Shown in pieces: positions 20,301-26,443 of a stretch of 64,000 bases of DNA. Position numbers and translations under genes: made by a program. This DNA comes from Legionella norrlandica (GTDB lineage: Bacteria > Pseudomonadota > Gammaproteobacteria > Legionellales > Legionellaceae). The stretch covers positions 62,001 to 126,000 of the forward strand of contig NZ_JNCF01000001.1 in the NCBI RefSeq assembly GCF_000770585.1, written 5' to 3'. Below the pieces are notes generated by a model. The model saw nothing but the letters and a program-made list of their open reading frames with translations. It was not told where the DNA came from and searched no databases. The stretch's first letter is position 1. Each line of letters begins with the position of its first letter.

Positions 20301-20449
20301 TCCATACTGGTTATAAATTGTTTGGTTGATCCTATCAAGACTACCGGCCCGAGGTTTAATTTTTTCATAAGCAGGGGGCTTTCCTCGCCAATCTGAACTA
20401 AGAACTCGTTGCTCATACTGATGGGTTCGGATGAGTTTCCCTTCTTCAT
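11375..20449 (-). CDS. Giant Rhs/YD-repeat polymorphic toxin, main part, with LysM and GH108 muramidase tip
   Basis: 3024 codons, though the true start lies in the upstream 699-aa frame. Residues ~30-2330 are dozens of YD repeats of the form YDxxGRL, which build the hollow Rhs shell. LysM follows at ~2446-2500 (YTLQSGDTLESIALQIYG ... IGQRINIPL), then a PPSPPPLP linker and a Gly/Ala-rich hydrophobic stretch at ~2540-2620. The tip (~2855-3015) reads FDHEGGISN with E2862 as likely catalytic acid, then GGYTNKGITWDTF, YKKRFWDP and FLNGWLNRV, the blocks of GH108 muramidases with their PG_binding_3 part. The usual Rhs core end RYYDPxxGRF is missing. The last ~600 bp are AT-richer than the core, as for exchangeable tips. 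Export route unknown; no signal peptide. Confidence 0.85.
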   Translation of the reverse strand: MKKGNSSEPISMSNEFLVQIGEESPLLMKKLNLGPVVLIGSTKQFITSMDKLHIESTGAITSYQYDAEGHVLLSIAFANRLVNYNPQRLLSMNDIQLKASHQDRAVYYYYDQLGRLQAEINGEGFAKSYRYNTMGQLVEVCKYYNVVSQQLSGDWLTDKPTSDKRRDVHIYTLYDGRGLKIAEIDGEGYLIEYRYSESGLLKESCAYEKAIHVALLNEHTTIEQIRPQSMNNDHHTYYKYNDLGLLVEEKTQNGKVITYAYDEVGNRVSKTVSDYKIHQSRQQCYRYDGLGRIIQSLDEAGSRLVNQDGLSEEEIEVIWQKHGIHFEYDNTGLLRSQTNALHQTTRYFYDEFARLRYTVQDDGAVVETYFNSFNQIEFTRKYSSYLKLNQQHDTTERIKVSLDLIKNDQQDEVIRYEYNSAGQLERKYIGNSGLEINSYNAFGEISHTIQKIDSQNNKVKNFDYDRRGFLTSTVDDSDGAAIKEFIHYDAYGRVIKKVDGRNNSISFLYNKKDEQILFTNANNKSKRVGYDAFGRVLWETDYTTSKPIKEFVYDDINNSFILTHSQENIQVITQFNAFGDKIAVMDGNGYKTSFYYDEKGQLTRVDTPENGFQEYYYDSLGHLIIQQDAGGHIIHYQYDAQGHVLSKIEDPDGLKITTIYQYDALGRQLQITDANGFIKRFTYDDKGHLIESCVDPNGLNLVTKYSYDDRGLLIRETVINPLGKNKTTVYQWDHLGRKIATIIDPEGLQITTSYQYDDNGNLICVTDANRHDTRYVYDGNNQCLYQINARGVLTEYTYDINGNQIETVTYARAIPRLSEYNESSIKSVLIEDPVHDQYQFREYDAAGRVVAEYDALGFVTTYRYDGNGNLVYSCHYAKAVTMNELKKGSRPLPTLEGARQQYFVYDALNHLRFQCNQYGRVIESCYDANGQLLSVTKYGETISVSGKNDLTLQEIKGQLKPDRKLDQTTRYSYDQAGRLCLEISPQGVAKSYQYDKLGHVLASTVHATLVASDGNVSVFTAPVSTKDRTNHFVYDAAGRELYRVSSEGRVLERRYDAAGNVIKEFKHSELIKLAHFTEESIKRAFENMADSVRATSFEYDTAGRLISQTNPQQTSVQYSYDNSGNVLRKTEANQAVWTYHYDEVNQLIETISPAILVTSSAGQERRSIITRNVYDNFGNLISVIHDAEGIKQTVFYEFDNKNCKIKTIYPEVKVNKTGTSASLQRQETIKTLYEEVKYNAFGESIAAIDKAGNWKHFAYDDQGLLIYSVDNQGGLTQYSYDTFGRVACKTVYAQAIYLEKEGDYSVAYINKACQVSRYDRHEFYKYNLDDQVIEVSRDAVRMFNPKTGHYDVSLKPTTRTIYNSFGEIIKASVKMNESEWADTLTYYDKDGHKTAVIDAEGYLTAYTYDAFGEMDSMIEYAQVCNEWDDNRYVNPQTSDKDRVVVFTYDVLGQMTGKTLKAVSFERKKNKGIAFETVKGDLTTQYSYDALGNLTAVVDAKGNTSYCYYDELGQLIAKVGPKIKETRSATTYSYDALGHLVETRRWAQGAIEADEQGFTLRGASGKDITTHQEYDDYGHLIAEIDGLNHAIYYSYDENGNLARSWRALTQPDKSFVIQDKRYRYDKENHLIQTATFKNNGQVKTEDVQYNVFGELIAKGVDGLLNAHVEYDRLGRIWRCNTQGYYQIYVYDLMDHVTQIVTSTDNFRGNYGEKGVDLSESWFETAVSYDKDTWKYDLQRQNNTYNALGHLIRQTKEFTVDSANQSGNVCLQYCTQSQTVDRWGNRLSFINAQGYQTHYEYNAFNEVIKQELPEVYIVDEHGVGRYLKPINRYAYDELGQAIAMMDANGHMVSKEYDAMGRVIKEVDAKGNQRTKHYNLLDQMDCSTNELGGITTYTYDKMNRLVSINTPKTHQEYVYDEVGQLIKQKNGEKEETAFWYDTLGNQIQREDARGYKTFYEYNDFGHKTKETDASGRSQSWSYDDQGKLLQHTDLGKHTTTYQYNTNGKLLEESSTSGKQIKYYYRGDGDLIQYADEARHEVVNYFYDESGQLLGKESGRNDTVKDGWLRETDYYQYDALGRLIQVRRRNPEDMDKRFPDKDHALLSIDYEYDAVGNIRHTKVVANYTGYERVESDDYYLYDENNRMIVNKGQLVHGDIVMSANKGSTMIYDAAGNIKEAAKYENGQITNYRYQYNQDSQLELVQKGNISLQAKTYDAAGRVIQENLFDTLGNVAQKNITTYEHGLLVAQSSLNGKDREISKTIYAYDAVGNMTDLNMKVSQQSSAPGYELAHHYSYALWDGYQQNIDDAKLTIDKQPTTYGRSTRSFDVNGMLTDAIDAQTDNSGKSNTTHYLNSSAEGIKARIDKEGQTTYLTIAGKTIGDLRLNRQGKQYLNVYGGFTPTGSQEKATPAAHYMWRREKKLETGAAYLGRGNEETSKEILPESTQDNLGAYTLQSGDTLESIALQIYGDSSLWYLIADANGISDRNAQASNNGPLHIGQRINIPLVATGQHQTYATHKVLNADQVIGNTTATTLLPPSPPPLPTKHHGLFAKIVVAIVAVVATVLTAGIIGAIAGVAEGISSLFSIGTSVLGGGVIPTMSGTLAAGFTAGFVGNIASQGIAKAMGVQNGIDIKGALISGLATAATAGMTRGLSNSNAYQDLMSSVENLPITKAFSIKTAAEMMEQNAASQGLNVALRKHQHFDWEELGLVGVTAGLMGGSTGRKLEHTLRKVDLNTGILSSELRALTTAGAAITTGQHFNVEDVITSNLGSAIGSAIINSTNPQETLELSSENPLPDELYLTDTLLNITHPERTLDIVYQNYLAQQLSGSGGYEGLDNELVGGGNESNQQSNFELLQNRIFDHEGGISNHKNDRGGYTNKGITWDTFKKFAKTDLGIEPTIENLKNLTNEQASVIYKKRFWDPIRADEINSISIAYALYDFHVNAPSQAVKLLQKSINMLGGNLVVDNIMGSKTIKAINNITAHKLFDIYQKEKINFYTRVANSRSNQLEFLNGWLNRVNSIKFES

Positions 20450-22352
20450 TATATTGATATTCTATCACTTGGCCGCTAATACTGACCTCTGCTAGCAATC
20501 GCCCTTGGTGATCATAAAACAAGTATTTAGTCAGACCATTAATACCAGTTTCAGCTATTAAATGGCCAGAGGCATCATACTGATAAGTCGTGGTACCATA
20601 ACAATGATTACGATCCATTCGTGTTATTGAAAGCAATAAACCACTATGATCATAAATGCGAACGGTTTGCAGTCCATTTGCGTCTGTTTGGATTATCCGA
20701 TGATTGGTATCATCGTACTCTATTCGTTGACAGTGATTTTGATTGTCTATGGTTTGTATTAACCTACCCAGATCATCATAGAGATACTGAGTAATACTCC
20801 ATCCATCCTCTGTAGGGGTGCTTTTTTCAACCAGGCGTCCTGCCGCATCATAACGGCTGCGGGTTATCAGCGCACCAGCTTTCATGCCTTGGCCATTGTT
20901 ATCAACTTGTTCATAGTGAATTTCTTCAGTTAATTGACCACGCCAATCATAATGATATTCAATTAAACTAATATCCTGAGGAGTTTGATGATTTATCCAT
21001 AACTGTATTTGAGCTGAAGTGAGCAACTCATCTTCATGAGTATTACTTAAATCATAAATTGAATTTAAATAGCATCGGCTACTCGCTAATTGTCCGTTCT
21101 CATCATAACGATGTTCTGTAACCGAGCCATCTGCTTTAATGACAAAAAGCAAATGTCCCCTGTCATCATAAACATATCGTGTAGTTTGAGGTTTGCCAGG
21201 ATGATGTGAACCATCAAATGACTGGTAATGCGTTTCAGAAACAAGACGATGATTGCTATCATACATGCGTTGAATCACTTGCCCTGATGGTTCTTCTATG
21301 CGAATACAATCACCGTCATCATTATAGGAAAACCTCCATATCTGATTTCCCTGAACTACTGAAGATAAATATTTTCCTTCATAATGATAACGAATCTTGT
21401 ATTGTTCTGGGCCATCTATGCCAGTTAGCCTGTTTTTAGAATCATAATAATAAATCCATGATTCACCCAGGCCATTGGTGATGGTTGTTTTTCCTTCCCC
21501 ATAATCATACAAACTTGTTCGCCCCTCACCATCCATTATTTTTTTAACTCGACCCTGGGCATCATAGTCTATATGAAGAGATGTTCCATCAGATTGCCTA
21601 ATATCGATGATCCAATTAGAGTCTTCGGCGTAATTATAACTAATCCAGTAAGTTTTACCTCCTCCCAAATCACGACTTACTTGATGCAGACGATTTCTAT
21701 CATCATAACTATAATGAAGGTGATGAATCATTTTACCTTCGCTACTTGTCGTTAAGTCGGTTAATAAGCCATTTTTAAATGACCAAGTTATCTTCTGTTG
21801 ATTATTTTTATCGGTAATGGAATCAAGATGACCATTTGAATAGTGAAAAGACACACTATGACCATCTAAGTCTTTGATTTCACTTAATTGGCCTTGCTGA
21901 TTATAATAATAAGAAGTTTTCTGGCTCCCTTCATGATAAACCCAGCAGTTTTTTCTAAAAGTTATACTTGCTGTCCCACCAGCTTCAGGCAGATAAGAAT
22001 TCTTATTGGCATCGAATAGATAACGACTGCAATGACCATCTTCATCTGTTCGAATTATAAAGGATCCGACACAGTTCGCTTCACCATAACACACCAATCT
22101 GGATTCCATATTAAAGTACCAATTGCTTGCACTTTCTCCACGAGAATTATATGTTTGAAATAAATCCAATCCAAAACCAAGACCCGCTATAAATCCATCG
22201 GCCTGACACAGGACAAGATTTCCATTAGCAGCATTGATGTAAACCGATTCATTCCCTTGCCCAAGTGATGCGATTCCTTTGGGCCCATAACTACCTAAAC
22301 CCAGGGATGATCCCCGTATTCCCAATCCTTCTCCAGTAAATATTTGAACCAT
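20253..22352 (-). CDS. Rhs/YD-repeat protein, N-terminal part (same gene as 11375-20449, frame broken)
   Basis: 699 codons starting MVQIFTGEGLGIRGSSLGLG after an AGGAAG ribosome binding site. The N-terminus (ASLGQGNESVYINAANGNLV, FQTYNSRGE) is typical of YD-repeat toxins of the Legionella/Xenorhabdus kind and lacks a signal peptide. YD repeats start near residue 150. The frame ends after NQYGQVAYRIDRCNHFLPI, whereas the main frame has the matching continuation STGAITSYQYDAEGHV, so the natural protein is one chain of about 3650 aa. The shift is +1 (equivalent to loss of 2 or 5 bases) near 20276-20290; TCGA-type repetition there (ATCGA) would allow a 5-bp slippage deletion. It begins 14 bp after the exported cadherin-like gene and is in one operon with it. 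Confidence 0.85.
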   Translation of the reverse strand: MVQIFTGEGLGIRGSSLGLGSYGPKGIASLGQGNESVYINAANGNLVLCQADGFIAGLGFGLDLFQTYNSRGESASNWYFNMESRLVCYGEANCVGSFIIRTDEDGHCSRYLFDANKNSYLPEAGGTASITFRKNCWVYHEGSQKTSYYYNQQGQLSEIKDLDGHSVSFHYSNGHLDSITDKNNQQKITWSFKNGLLTDLTTSSEGKMIHHLHYSYDDRNRLHQVSRDLGGGKTYWISYNYAEDSNWIIDIRQSDGTSLHIDYDAQGRVKKIMDGEGRTSLYDYGEGKTTITNGLGESWIYYYDSKNRLTGIDGPEQYKIRYHYEGKYLSSVVQGNQIWRFSYNDDGDCIRIEEPSGQVIQRMYDSNHRLVSETHYQSFDGSHHPGKPQTTRYVYDDRGHLLFVIKADGSVTEHRYDENGQLASSRCYLNSIYDLSNTHEDELLTSAQIQLWINHQTPQDISLIEYHYDWRGQLTEEIHYEQVDNNGQGMKAGALITRSRYDAAGRLVEKSTPTEDGWSITQYLYDDLGRLIQTIDNQNHCQRIEYDDTNHRIIQTDANGLQTVRIYDHSGLLLSITRMDRNHCYGTTTYQYDASGHLIAETGINGLTKYLFYDHQGRLLAEVSISGQVIEYQYNEEGKLIRTHQYEQRVLSSDWRGKPPAYEKIKPRAGSLDRINQTIYNQYGQVAYRIDRCNHFLPI

Positions 22353-22366
22353 TATACTTCCTGATG

Positions 22367-24019
22367 CTATCTAATAAATAAAAGTTCATTCATCACCATT
22401 AAAGACAACTTCAAAGGAGGTGATTTGCCCCCTGGCCTATTTTTTATAATAATGCTGATTTCAATCATTGACTCATTAAGCTGCTCAGGAACCTGTTTCG
22501 CTATGAGTTGATTATTTTCAATTTTTAGCCAGGATGGCCCCTCTCCTCCCTTGCTGAAACTAATTTCATAAGGAAAATCTTCATACTCAGGATAAACATC
22601 CTTATTAGCCACAAAGTCATGAGAGAAAGACTGCCCAGGATAAATTAAAGGGAGCACAGGGTTGGAGGCTTTGAATCGTGGCGTCTTTTGTTTATCTAAA
22701 TTGATTTGCAAAGGAATTCTTCTTGCTTCAGAACTACCGCCAACAGCGGTGCTAGCCCGCAGAGTAAGCCAATACTGCTGGCCTGAAGCATCATCTGGAA
22801 CCACGCCCTCTAATACCGTAGGATTCATTGCAGATATTTTTAGCCAAGATGCCTTAGGCATGACCTCATCCAAAATCACTTTTAGATTTCCATCCTGGAG
22901 AGGATCCTTTATGAACCGTGATAAATCTTCCCTAATCTGGTTACCAGAAATACCCTGCAGCTCAAAATCCTCGATTATAGGCGCTTTTGAAGAGTCGCGA
23001 GCCAATGGTATTTTCAGAACAAATGGCTCGGAATCACCACCGGTATTAGAGGATGCAATCAATGCCACTTCCACTTCTGAATGGCTAATATCACCTGGGA
23101 CAAAACCTTCCAGACGGGTAGCATCGTCTTTGGAAATGGTTAACCAATCAGGATTATTATAATTGCTCTGTATTCGAAATCTAATTTGGTTTGTTAGTTG
23201 AAAATCCTTACGGGGTTCAATTAACTCCAAAAGATTCATCGTATATTTCTGGTTTCGCTTGGCGCTAGTAATAGAATAATGTTTTTTAAATATGGGCTTA
23301 TCCTTAGGATTGGCTTTGACATGAATAATGAAATCAGTAGGCTGGGCTTTGCTATACTCGTTTTGAACGCTGGCTTTAAAATAATAGGGACCTACCCGAT
23401 TTGGTTTACCAACAAATGCTAATTTACTCTGCTCAAAATGAACACCGTCTTGTTCCATTGGACTGACGATGCCAATAATTGCTTTCCCTGCCGCAATATT
23501 CTCATCGAAATACCGAATCGAATTTTTTAAATTATAAACAAAATCCAAATTGGCTGTAGCTTGCTGTATAGGAATAGTGGACATAGACAAGGGATGAGGG
23601 ATAACCCTCACAGAAAAGAGAGGCGATGAGAAAACGCAGTTTTTATTTGGGGAATGTTTACACACGCCCGTATCATAACTTAAAACTCCCGAAATAGTTT
23701 TTCCAACTATGTCTCCTGGAATTACAATATTCAAATAACAAGTATAATACGTATTAAATGCCACATAAGTCATTAACTCATAACAACTCCCTGAAACATA
23801 CTCGATCCTGCTTCCTATTGGGATATTCCAGGTGCTACGACTAATTGGATTCCTTGCACTCGCCCACCAATGCATTTGCACTGGAATACGCATTGTATCG
23901 CCATAAAATACGGTAGGAACCGGACTTACAGGAAAGACAAACCTAACTTGAGGATAACGGGCCCCATAAGAAATAGAATAAAAGAAGAATAATATATAAA
24001 CCAGTACCAATTTTCTCAC
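22367..24019 (-). CDS. Exported protein with cadherin/dystroglycan-like (CADG-type) Ig-fold repeats
   Basis: 550 aa from a GTG start with AAGGA ribosome binding site and a signal peptide (MRKLVLVYILFFFYSISYGA). The C-terminal two thirds contain three repeats of ~100 residues, each with a W-L-x-I core followed by L-x-G-x-V-P: PDWLTISKDD...LEGFVPGD, ASWLKISAM...LEGVVPDD, and PSWLKIENN...AKQVPEQ. This is the bacterial cadherin-like/dystroglycan-type adhesin pattern. The N-terminal part has six cysteines and probable further Ig-like strands. It is the first gene of the Rhs operon, so a role in surface display, receptor binding or helping the toxin leave the cell is plausible. It ends in KLSLMVMNELLFIR without an obvious anchor. 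Confidence 0.7.
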   Translation of the reverse strand: MRKLVLVYILFFFYSISYGARYPQVRFVFPVSPVPTVFYGDTMRIPVQMHWWASARNPISRSTWNIPIGSRIEYVSGSCYELMTYVAFNTYYTCYLNIVIPGDIVGKTISGVLSYDTGVCKHSPNKNCVFSSPLFSVRVIPHPLSMSTIPIQQATANLDFVYNLKNSIRYFDENIAAGKAIIGIVSPMEQDGVHFEQSKLAFVGKPNRVGPYYFKASVQNEYSKAQPTDFIIHVKANPKDKPIFKKHYSITSAKRNQKYTMNLLELIEPRKDFQLTNQIRFRIQSNYNNPDWLTISKDDATRLEGFVPGDISHSEVEVALIASSNTGGDSEPFVLKIPLARDSSKAPIIEDFELQGISGNQIREDLSRFIKDPLQDGNLKVILDEVMPKASWLKISAMNPTVLEGVVPDDASGQQYWLTLRASTAVGGSSEARRIPLQINLDKQKTPRFKASNPVLPLIYPGQSFSHDFVANKDVYPEYEDFPYEISFSKGGEGPSWLKIENNQLIAKQVPEQLNESMIEISIIIKNRPGGKSPPLKLSLMVMNELLFIR

Positions 24020-24334
24020 AATAATTCCTTGTTATAACGAGATTAGGCAATTCCCAGACTTAATTTTTCAAATGGATTGAATTTTTTTATTTCAGGAAAG
24101 TAAGATTGGTACTGGAAGAATAAAAGGATAACCAAAAGATATAACTTGACGATTATTTAGAAAAAATACAAAGTATTCCATTAATTTAACTTGCTTCATG
24201 ATACAATTCCATAATTTCCATATGACAATGGTCGCGGGAGATAGTAAACAATCGGGCGAGTCGCGTCAATAGGAATTGAGTAACTTTCTTCATCAAGCCT
24301 ATGTGAAGTGACCGTTAGTCATACATCAATAAGG
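24020..24334. other. Intergenic region between the rluB gene and the Rhs operon
   Basis: 315 bp that must hold the Rhs operon promoter (minus strand), but no convincing -35/-10 pair stands out. Near 24308-24338 a weak GTGACC/GGTCAC dyad straddles the rluB stop. No RNA gene or coding segment seen. Confidence 0.4.
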
Positions 24335-25075
24335 TCACACCTTAGGTAAAGAAGCAAGAAACTCCGTCACCTCTTGAGGAGAAAGTTCATAGTGCTGACC
24401 TCTTCCCAAAAATCTTGGCATGGACAAAGTACCATAACGTATTCTTATTAATCGACTAACCTCAACTCCCTGAGACTCCCACAAGCGACGGACCTCCCGG
24501 TTTCTTCCTTCATTAAGGGTCACATGATACCAAGTATTTGTTCCTTCCCCGCCATGAAATTGTATTCGCGTGAATTGGGCTAAACCATCATCCAATAGGA
24601 CACCCTTTAATAAATTATTTAAAGCCTCCTGACTGACTTGGCCATGAACTCTGACTGCGTACTCCCTCTCCAAACCATATTTGGGATGCATCAATTGATT
24701 AGCTAACTCACCATTATTAGTAAAAATAAGTAATCCAGAAGTATTCAAATCCAAGCGTCCTACTTGTACCCAACGGCCTTGTCTAAGATGCGGTAAATTA
24801 TCAAAAACGGTCTTCTCAAATTTAGGATCATGCCGACTAGAAATTTCACCAATAGGTTTATGGTAAAGTAAAATTCGGGTATTTTGTTTTACTTTTAAAG
24901 GATTAGGAACCAATTTTCCTTTTACTGTAATTTTATCACGAGGACCAGCGGAATCGCCTAACTTGGCTAGCTTGCCGTTAACAGAGACCCAGCCATTTTC
25001 AATCCATCTTTCCATTTCCCGACGAGATCCCAGCCCTGCCTGGCTTAATATTTTTTGTAATCGTTCACTGCTCAT
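24335..25075 (-). CDS. rluB: 23S rRNA pseudouridine-2605 synthase RluB
   Basis: Family role: pseudouridylation of U2605 of 23S rRNA. The N-terminus MSSERLQKILSQAGLGSRRE begins an S4 RNA-binding domain; the catalytic motif is VGRLDLNTSGLLIFTNNG (catalytic Asp in GRLD), followed by KYGLEREYAVRV and NEGRNREVRRLWE. I place the start at 25075 because that ATG overlaps the scpB stop as ATGA; an ATG at 25087 would add MFDR. Length of 246 aa is somewhat below E. coli RluB (291), lacking the variable tail. It is the last gene of a trpS-scpA-scpB-rluB transcription unit, the order common in proteobacteria. Confidence 0.92.
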   Translation of the reverse strand: MSSERLQKILSQAGLGSRREMERWIENGWVSVNGKLAKLGDSAGPRDKITVKGKLVPNPLKVKQNTRILLYHKPIGEISSRHDPKFEKTVFDNLPHLRQGRWVQVGRLDLNTSGLLIFTNNGELANQLMHPKYGLEREYAVRVHGQVSQEALNNLLKGVLLDDGLAQFTRIQFHGGEGTNTWYHVTLNEGRNREVRRLWESQGVEVSRLIRIRYGTLSMPRFLGRGQHYELSPQEVTEFLASLPKV

Positions 25076-25647
25076 TCTATCAAACACTCTTCAGTAGGTT
25101 GGTTTGCCTGGTGCAAAGTTAATGTTTCCATTACTTCTGGTAAAGAAGGAAGTTCACTTAAATACTTTAAATTGAAGTAATCTAAAAATTCTTTTGTTGT
25201 AGTATAAACGGCTGGCTTTCCTGCCACATCTTTATAACCAGCAATACGTATCCATTCTCGCTCCATTAATGTTTTAATAATTTGACTATTAACTGCTACT
25301 CCTCGTATTTCCTCTATATCGGCGCGTGTCACAGGCTGCTTATAAGCAATTATTGCCAAAGTTTCAAGTAAAGCTCGTGAATATTTTGTAGGCTTTTCAA
25401 TTTGCAGTCGTGCAACCCAGAAGCCATATTGGGCTTTGGTTTGTATCTTATATCCACTAGATACCTGAATAAGCTCAAAAGAGCGAGAAGAATAATCCAT
25501 TTTTAAACCATCAACAACCTTTTGCAAGGCTTCTAATGTTGGCTTTTGCCACTCATCAAAGGTTTCCTGAATTTTTCCTAATGTAATCGGCTCACTACTG
25601 GATAAAATCAACGCTTCAACAATATTTTTTAATTCATTGTCATCCAT
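25072..25647 (-). CDS. scpB: Segregation and condensation protein ScpB
   Basis: 191 aa winged-helix protein of the SMC-ScpAB chromosome condensation complex. The conserved block is LLETLAIIAYKQPVTRADIE followed by EIRGVAVNSQIIKTLMEREW and KPAVYTTTKEFLDYFNL, typical of the second winged helix. ScpB dimers bind ScpA. It starts 1 bp after the scpA stop and overlaps rluB by 4 bp, indicating tight translational coupling. A gammaproteobacterium with ScpAB instead of MukBEF fits Legionella. Confidence 0.95.
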   Translation of the reverse strand: MDDNELKNIVEALILSSSEPITLGKIQETFDEWQKPTLEALQKVVDGLKMDYSSRSFELIQVSSGYKIQTKAQYGFWVARLQIEKPTKYSRALLETLAIIAYKQPVTRADIEEIRGVAVNSQIIKTLMEREWIRIAGYKDVAGKPAVYTTTKEFLDYFNLKYLSELPSLPEVMETLTLHQANQPTEECLIE

Positions 25648-25648
25648 T

Positions 25649-26443
25649 TTACGCTGCCTGCAAATGTATGGGGGAAAATGGTTGTGTTTGCGTAATAACT
25701 AATAAAGATTGTTTTGCCAACTCAAGAATAGCCAAAAAACTAACAACCAATCCCATTCTTCCCTCTTCCAGGGTAAATAATTGGCTAAATTCCATAATTT
25801 TTTGTTGCTGTAATTGCAAAAGAATACGACTCATTCGCTCACGAACAGACATTGGTTCTCTAGCAATCTCATGTTTGGAGTGGTGTTCTTCGCGTTGCAG
25901 TAAAGCTTTCATAGCTTCTATTAAATCAGATAACTGAACGTCGGGATAAACTTTAATTGTGTCAATTTCATCAGGATTGATCTGAATTATAAAGTTATCA
26001 CGCTCCTGCCTGGGCAATGAATCTAATAATTCAGCCGCCTGTTTTATCTGTTCATAAGCCTGTAGACGCCTGACTAAAGTCATTCGGGGATCTTCTTCCT
26101 CCTCTTCTCCAGACTCTGGTGTCACAGGCAATAATAATCGTGATTTAATCTCAGCCAATAGAGCAGCCATTAACAAATAATCAGCAGCCAACTCCATTCT
26201 TCGATTTTCCATGAGTTGAATATATTGTAAATACTGTTCAGTAATGCTCGTCATGGGAATATTGAGAATATCAATATTTTGTTTACGAATCAGATACAAC
26301 AGCAAATCCAGAGGTCCTGTAAAAGAATCAAGCAGCACCTCAAGTGCATCAGGAGGAATATACAAGTCATCCGGGACCTGAGTAATTTCTTTACCATCTA
26401 CTACAGCTCTTACTACAGGTCTTTCTAATAACTCGGCATTCAT
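25649..26443 (-). CDS. scpA: Segregation and condensation protein ScpA (kleisin)
   Basis: 264 aa kleisin that bridges SMC heads. Diagnostic sequence: FTGPLDLLLYLIRKQNIDIL near residues 39-58, ITEQYLQYIQLM, and LAADYLLMAALLAEIKSRLL. The acidic stretch after it (PESGEEEEEDPR) is the variable linker, and the C-terminal part contains the winged helix that docks on the SMC head. The start overlaps the trpS stop by 1 bp (shared A/T), so it is in the same operon. Length is normal. Confidence 0.95.
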   Translation of the reverse strand: MNAELLERPVVRAVVDGKEITQVPDDLYIPPDALEVLLDSFTGPLDLLLYLIRKQNIDILNIPMTSITEQYLQYIQLMENRRMELAADYLLMAALLAEIKSRLLLPVTPESGEEEEEDPRMTLVRRLQAYEQIKQAAELLDSLPRQERDNFIIQINPDEIDTIKVYPDVQLSDLIEAMKALLQREEHHSKHEIAREPMSVRERMSRILLQLQQQKIMEFSQLFTLEEGRMGLVVSFLAILELAKQSLLVITQTQPFSPIHLQAA

